From: Callorhinus ursinus
Lineage: Eukaryota > Chordata > Mammalia > Carnivora > Otariidae
NCBI RefSeq assembly: GCF_003265705.1
Contig: NW_020312848.1
Span: 58,686,801 to 58,750,800 of the forward strand
DNA: 64,000 bases
Direction: 5' to 3'
Shown: positions 61,239 through 64,000 of the stretch, in pieces
Layout: every line of letters starts with the position of its first letter
How positions within the stretch are numbered: the first letter of the stretch is position 1
Made by a program: the position numbers and the translations under genes
The notes under the pieces: generated by a model
What the model was told of the DNA's origin: nothing
The model's input: the letters and a program-made list of their open reading frames with translations, nothing else
The model's database searches: none

Positions 61239-64000
61239 GCCATCAAGGGAAATGGGATGGAGGTTGAGTGTATGTGAAGTGATTGTGGACCCAGTAAGGT
61301 TATATAATTCAGAGGAAATATCTCTTTTCTAAATGGGTTTAGGAAAGCACTTTCCAAATGATTTTGAGTAACTCTTTCTGTATGAAATGGGTATGACATA
61401 GCGATTGAAGTATTTAGGGGATTTGCTAGCAAATGTTGAGTATTGATGCCTAAAAGTGATAAATACACAAAGAAATTTTAGAATTTCTGAATATGGGGAA
61501 GATAATATTATATATATATATATATATATATCAATACATGAAGATATGATAATGAAAAACACAAAATTGGTGCCCAAATAAAGGTATGAATATGCATAAT
61601 ATGTACTGAAATGCCTAGAAAGTATTCCAGTGTATTCAAGTGAAAAGTTTTCATGTATATTTGAAGTATTATTTTCATATAAATAGATAGTTTTGGCATT
61701 CGTTTTTCCTCTAAGAACCATAATTCTTAATTTACAACATTATAAAACATGGATTATAGATATCATTATCCAGGGATTTTGTAGTATCTATGTACATATT
61801 CATATACATGCATTTTCATTTTGGCTGATAGGTTATGCAGTTTTAGAGTATCAGGGATGGAACTGATCAACTCTACAAAATGAAGTAGATTGATATTTGC
61901 AACATATTTAAGACTATAGGTTCATAGTTTCAGAAAAAGAAGTCAATGACTATCACTCAGGCAGTCTTTTTTTTCTAGAGACTACAGATCCCATCAGGCA
62001 ATGGACCTATGACCATTGAATACACGTAGAAGACAGAGTAGTATCTGGTGAGACTGATGGTCACCAGGGGCCGATTGTATTATAGAATTTTGTGCGCTCT
62101 AATTTCCTTCTAGAATTCTTCTGTGTATTCTTTTTTTTGGGGGGTGATGGTGTTTTGCAACCAATGGGGCATATCCCAGATTAATGTTTTTTTTTCAAAA
62201 AATAAATATGAATCTAGGATTAAGATTTTTTTTAGATGGTAGAAAAAAGGAAAAGTATGAAATGATTAGTGTTACTCAAACTGCAGAAAAGTAGCACAAT
62301 ATATATATTATAGGCTCTAATAAAATAAAATGGTTAGAGCCTTTTACTTTTATGAGTTCTTAGGTAAGCCAGGTAATGATGTTAGTGCCCCTTCTTCAGC
62401 TTTATGCTGCTTTTCTTGCATAGTTAATCAGTTCAAAAAGGGTTTGGTAATGGCTGTAGGAAAAAGTTATTTCCAAGGTTGCTTTTTAAAGTTTTGTTTC
62501 TGGCTCATTTAATTGTCTTCTTTAGATGACAATGTGGTTATAAAGTCAACTTAATTGCATTAGCCATATTGTGTTGAACAGAAATTCTCATATTGTCATA
62601 CGGCCAACTAATGGAATATTTCATATGTGAAGAATTTTTGGCTAAGTTAATCAAGAAATTGTGCTAAACTAAAGTACACTACTTGTGATTTTGATTTAGT
62701 TTCACATATTTTTTTAAGACCTACTGGTTCATTAAAAAAAATGAATGAGTGAAAATTCATATCCAACTGCTTATATGTCCATTTTATCTTGTTGGTAGTT
62801 TTGTGACAAATTTTGAAGGTGCAGTATAGGTGCTTATTTCTTCTCAAAGAAAATTTTATATATGTGTGTGGTTTTGAGTCTTGTTGTCTTTTTGTCATAT
62901 GAAATCTTTGTTAGGGACAATCGGATAGTGCAAATCACTATCAGGACTTCAAATCAGAAATACATATGAATAGAAAGAGAACTCTGTTTTAAGAGGAATT
63001 AAAGAAACATTAAAAAGAAATATATATTTTTTAAAATTTGGTGTCTATGGTAGTGTTCTTCATGAAGTATCAGTGAATCATTTTAATTAAATTTTATTAA
63101 GTTAATCATTTAATACCATATACTGTGTATATGAATATCGGTATTATAATGAATGTTGATGAGATGCTAATTTCATCTGGCTAGAAGTTCAGTTCTAGAC
63201 ATGAGAAGTTACTATTATTTTAAAATTTGTTTCCTGAAATGACTTTAATTTTTTTTATTTTATTTTGAAATTTAGTTTTGCTTTCAGGAAGAAAAAGAGG
63301 AAAGTATTAGCTCTTAATGACTTTTTTACTATATAAATAAAATATTTATAAGCATCTACTTTTTGAAATGATTTAAGAAACTGAATCATAATGCCCATGT
63401 CAAATCTATGAAATGGATTTAGTAGTTGTGTTCTGTATGTAAGTAGATTAGAAGAATTAAGTATATATACTCTCTCAAAACTTGGAAGCAAAATGGTAGT
63501 TACTTTTAAGACTTAAGTTTCATTGAAGTTGAAAATTTTAATTTTCAGGAAATTAAACTAATTAATGATCTGATGGAATATAGCAGTCATACTTTTAAGA
63601 TGTAGAAATGTTGATGCAATCAAAGTATAATCCATTTATTGAAAAATATATATGAACATTTAAGAAAGTATATGCTTTATAATATAGCAAAAGTTTCTTA
63701 GAAAGACATCTTCAGTTCCTCACCAAAATACAGTTATAATGTATTTTATTTTCCTAGAGAAATAGATTTTTGTTTTAAAGATCCTGCCTTTTTGGTGTCT
63801 TTGGTTGCATTGTGACTCAACTGCTTTATTTAAGAAGAGAAAATATTCAACAAAAGCTATTGCCTGAATTTATTTTTTCACTGTGGTTTTATACTTAAAA
63901 GCTGAAGTGTCAGCCATAAACTTTCCGGAAAATATGCAGTAGTTTGAGTTAATAATCAAGCTGTGTCTGCTAGATGACCAAGAATTCCCCATTACACTTT
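61239..64000 (+). other. KCND2: KCND2 first coding intron (start)
   Basis: AT-rich sequence with no recognised exon, RNA gene, Can-SINE or L1. It has a TA dinucleotide run at about 61509-61531. Frames up to 130 codons (61329-61721 minus) read low-complexity text across the TA run and are not genes. In mammals this intron is hundreds of kilobases long, so no acceptor is expected here. Confidence 0.85.

Noticed and set aside
61329..61721. 130-codon minus-strand frame in intron 1
   Set aside because: It reads through the TA repeat as Tyr/Ile text and has no recognisable domain.

Overview
The window is nuclear DNA of a carnivoran mammal. Fourteen tRNA-Lys-derived Can-SINEs with the head GGGCGCCTGGGTGGCTCAG and a CT-rich, AAATAAATAAAATCTTT-type tail are spread through it. 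The head and tail variants look like those of bears, pinnipeds and mustelids (Arctoidea) rather than the dog form. That lineage call rests on recall of family consensus sequences, not on an alignment.

There is one recognisable gene. The first coding exon of KCND2 (voltage-gated K+ channel Kv4.2) lies on the + strand at 60118-61232. It encodes residues 1-371 and two bases of codon 372, and ends at a GT donor inside the selectivity-filter coding sequence. Upstream lie a CpG island and presumed promoter (about 58230-59345) and a long 5' leader. The leader carries three short overlapping upstream ORFs in three frames and a strong GCC/GGC hairpin. Everything after 61232 is the start of the first coding intron and holds nothing I recognise as coding.

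Positions 1 to about 58200 look like an AT-rich gene desert built from layered mobile elements. The layers are: young Can-SINEs and L1 fragments with legible target-site duplications (TSDs); older L1 bodies (13680-14625, 37795-40376, 53520-55980); ERVL-MaLR (MLT1/MST-type) LTRs at about 4676, 26810, 34783 and 44110; a heavily decayed ERVL internal region at about 28640-31850; and scattered MIR elements. A 100-N assembly gap sits inside a GAAA microsatellite grown from a SINE tail (6257-6356).

I found no undescribed biological system. The best second-look items are: the upstream-ORF trio and hairpin in the KCND2 leader; the exon boundary inside the selectivity filter; two L1 insertions with 5' inversions and clear TSDs; a double SINE insertion at one target site, leaving three copies of the target; and a nested AT palindrome at 39100-39161.
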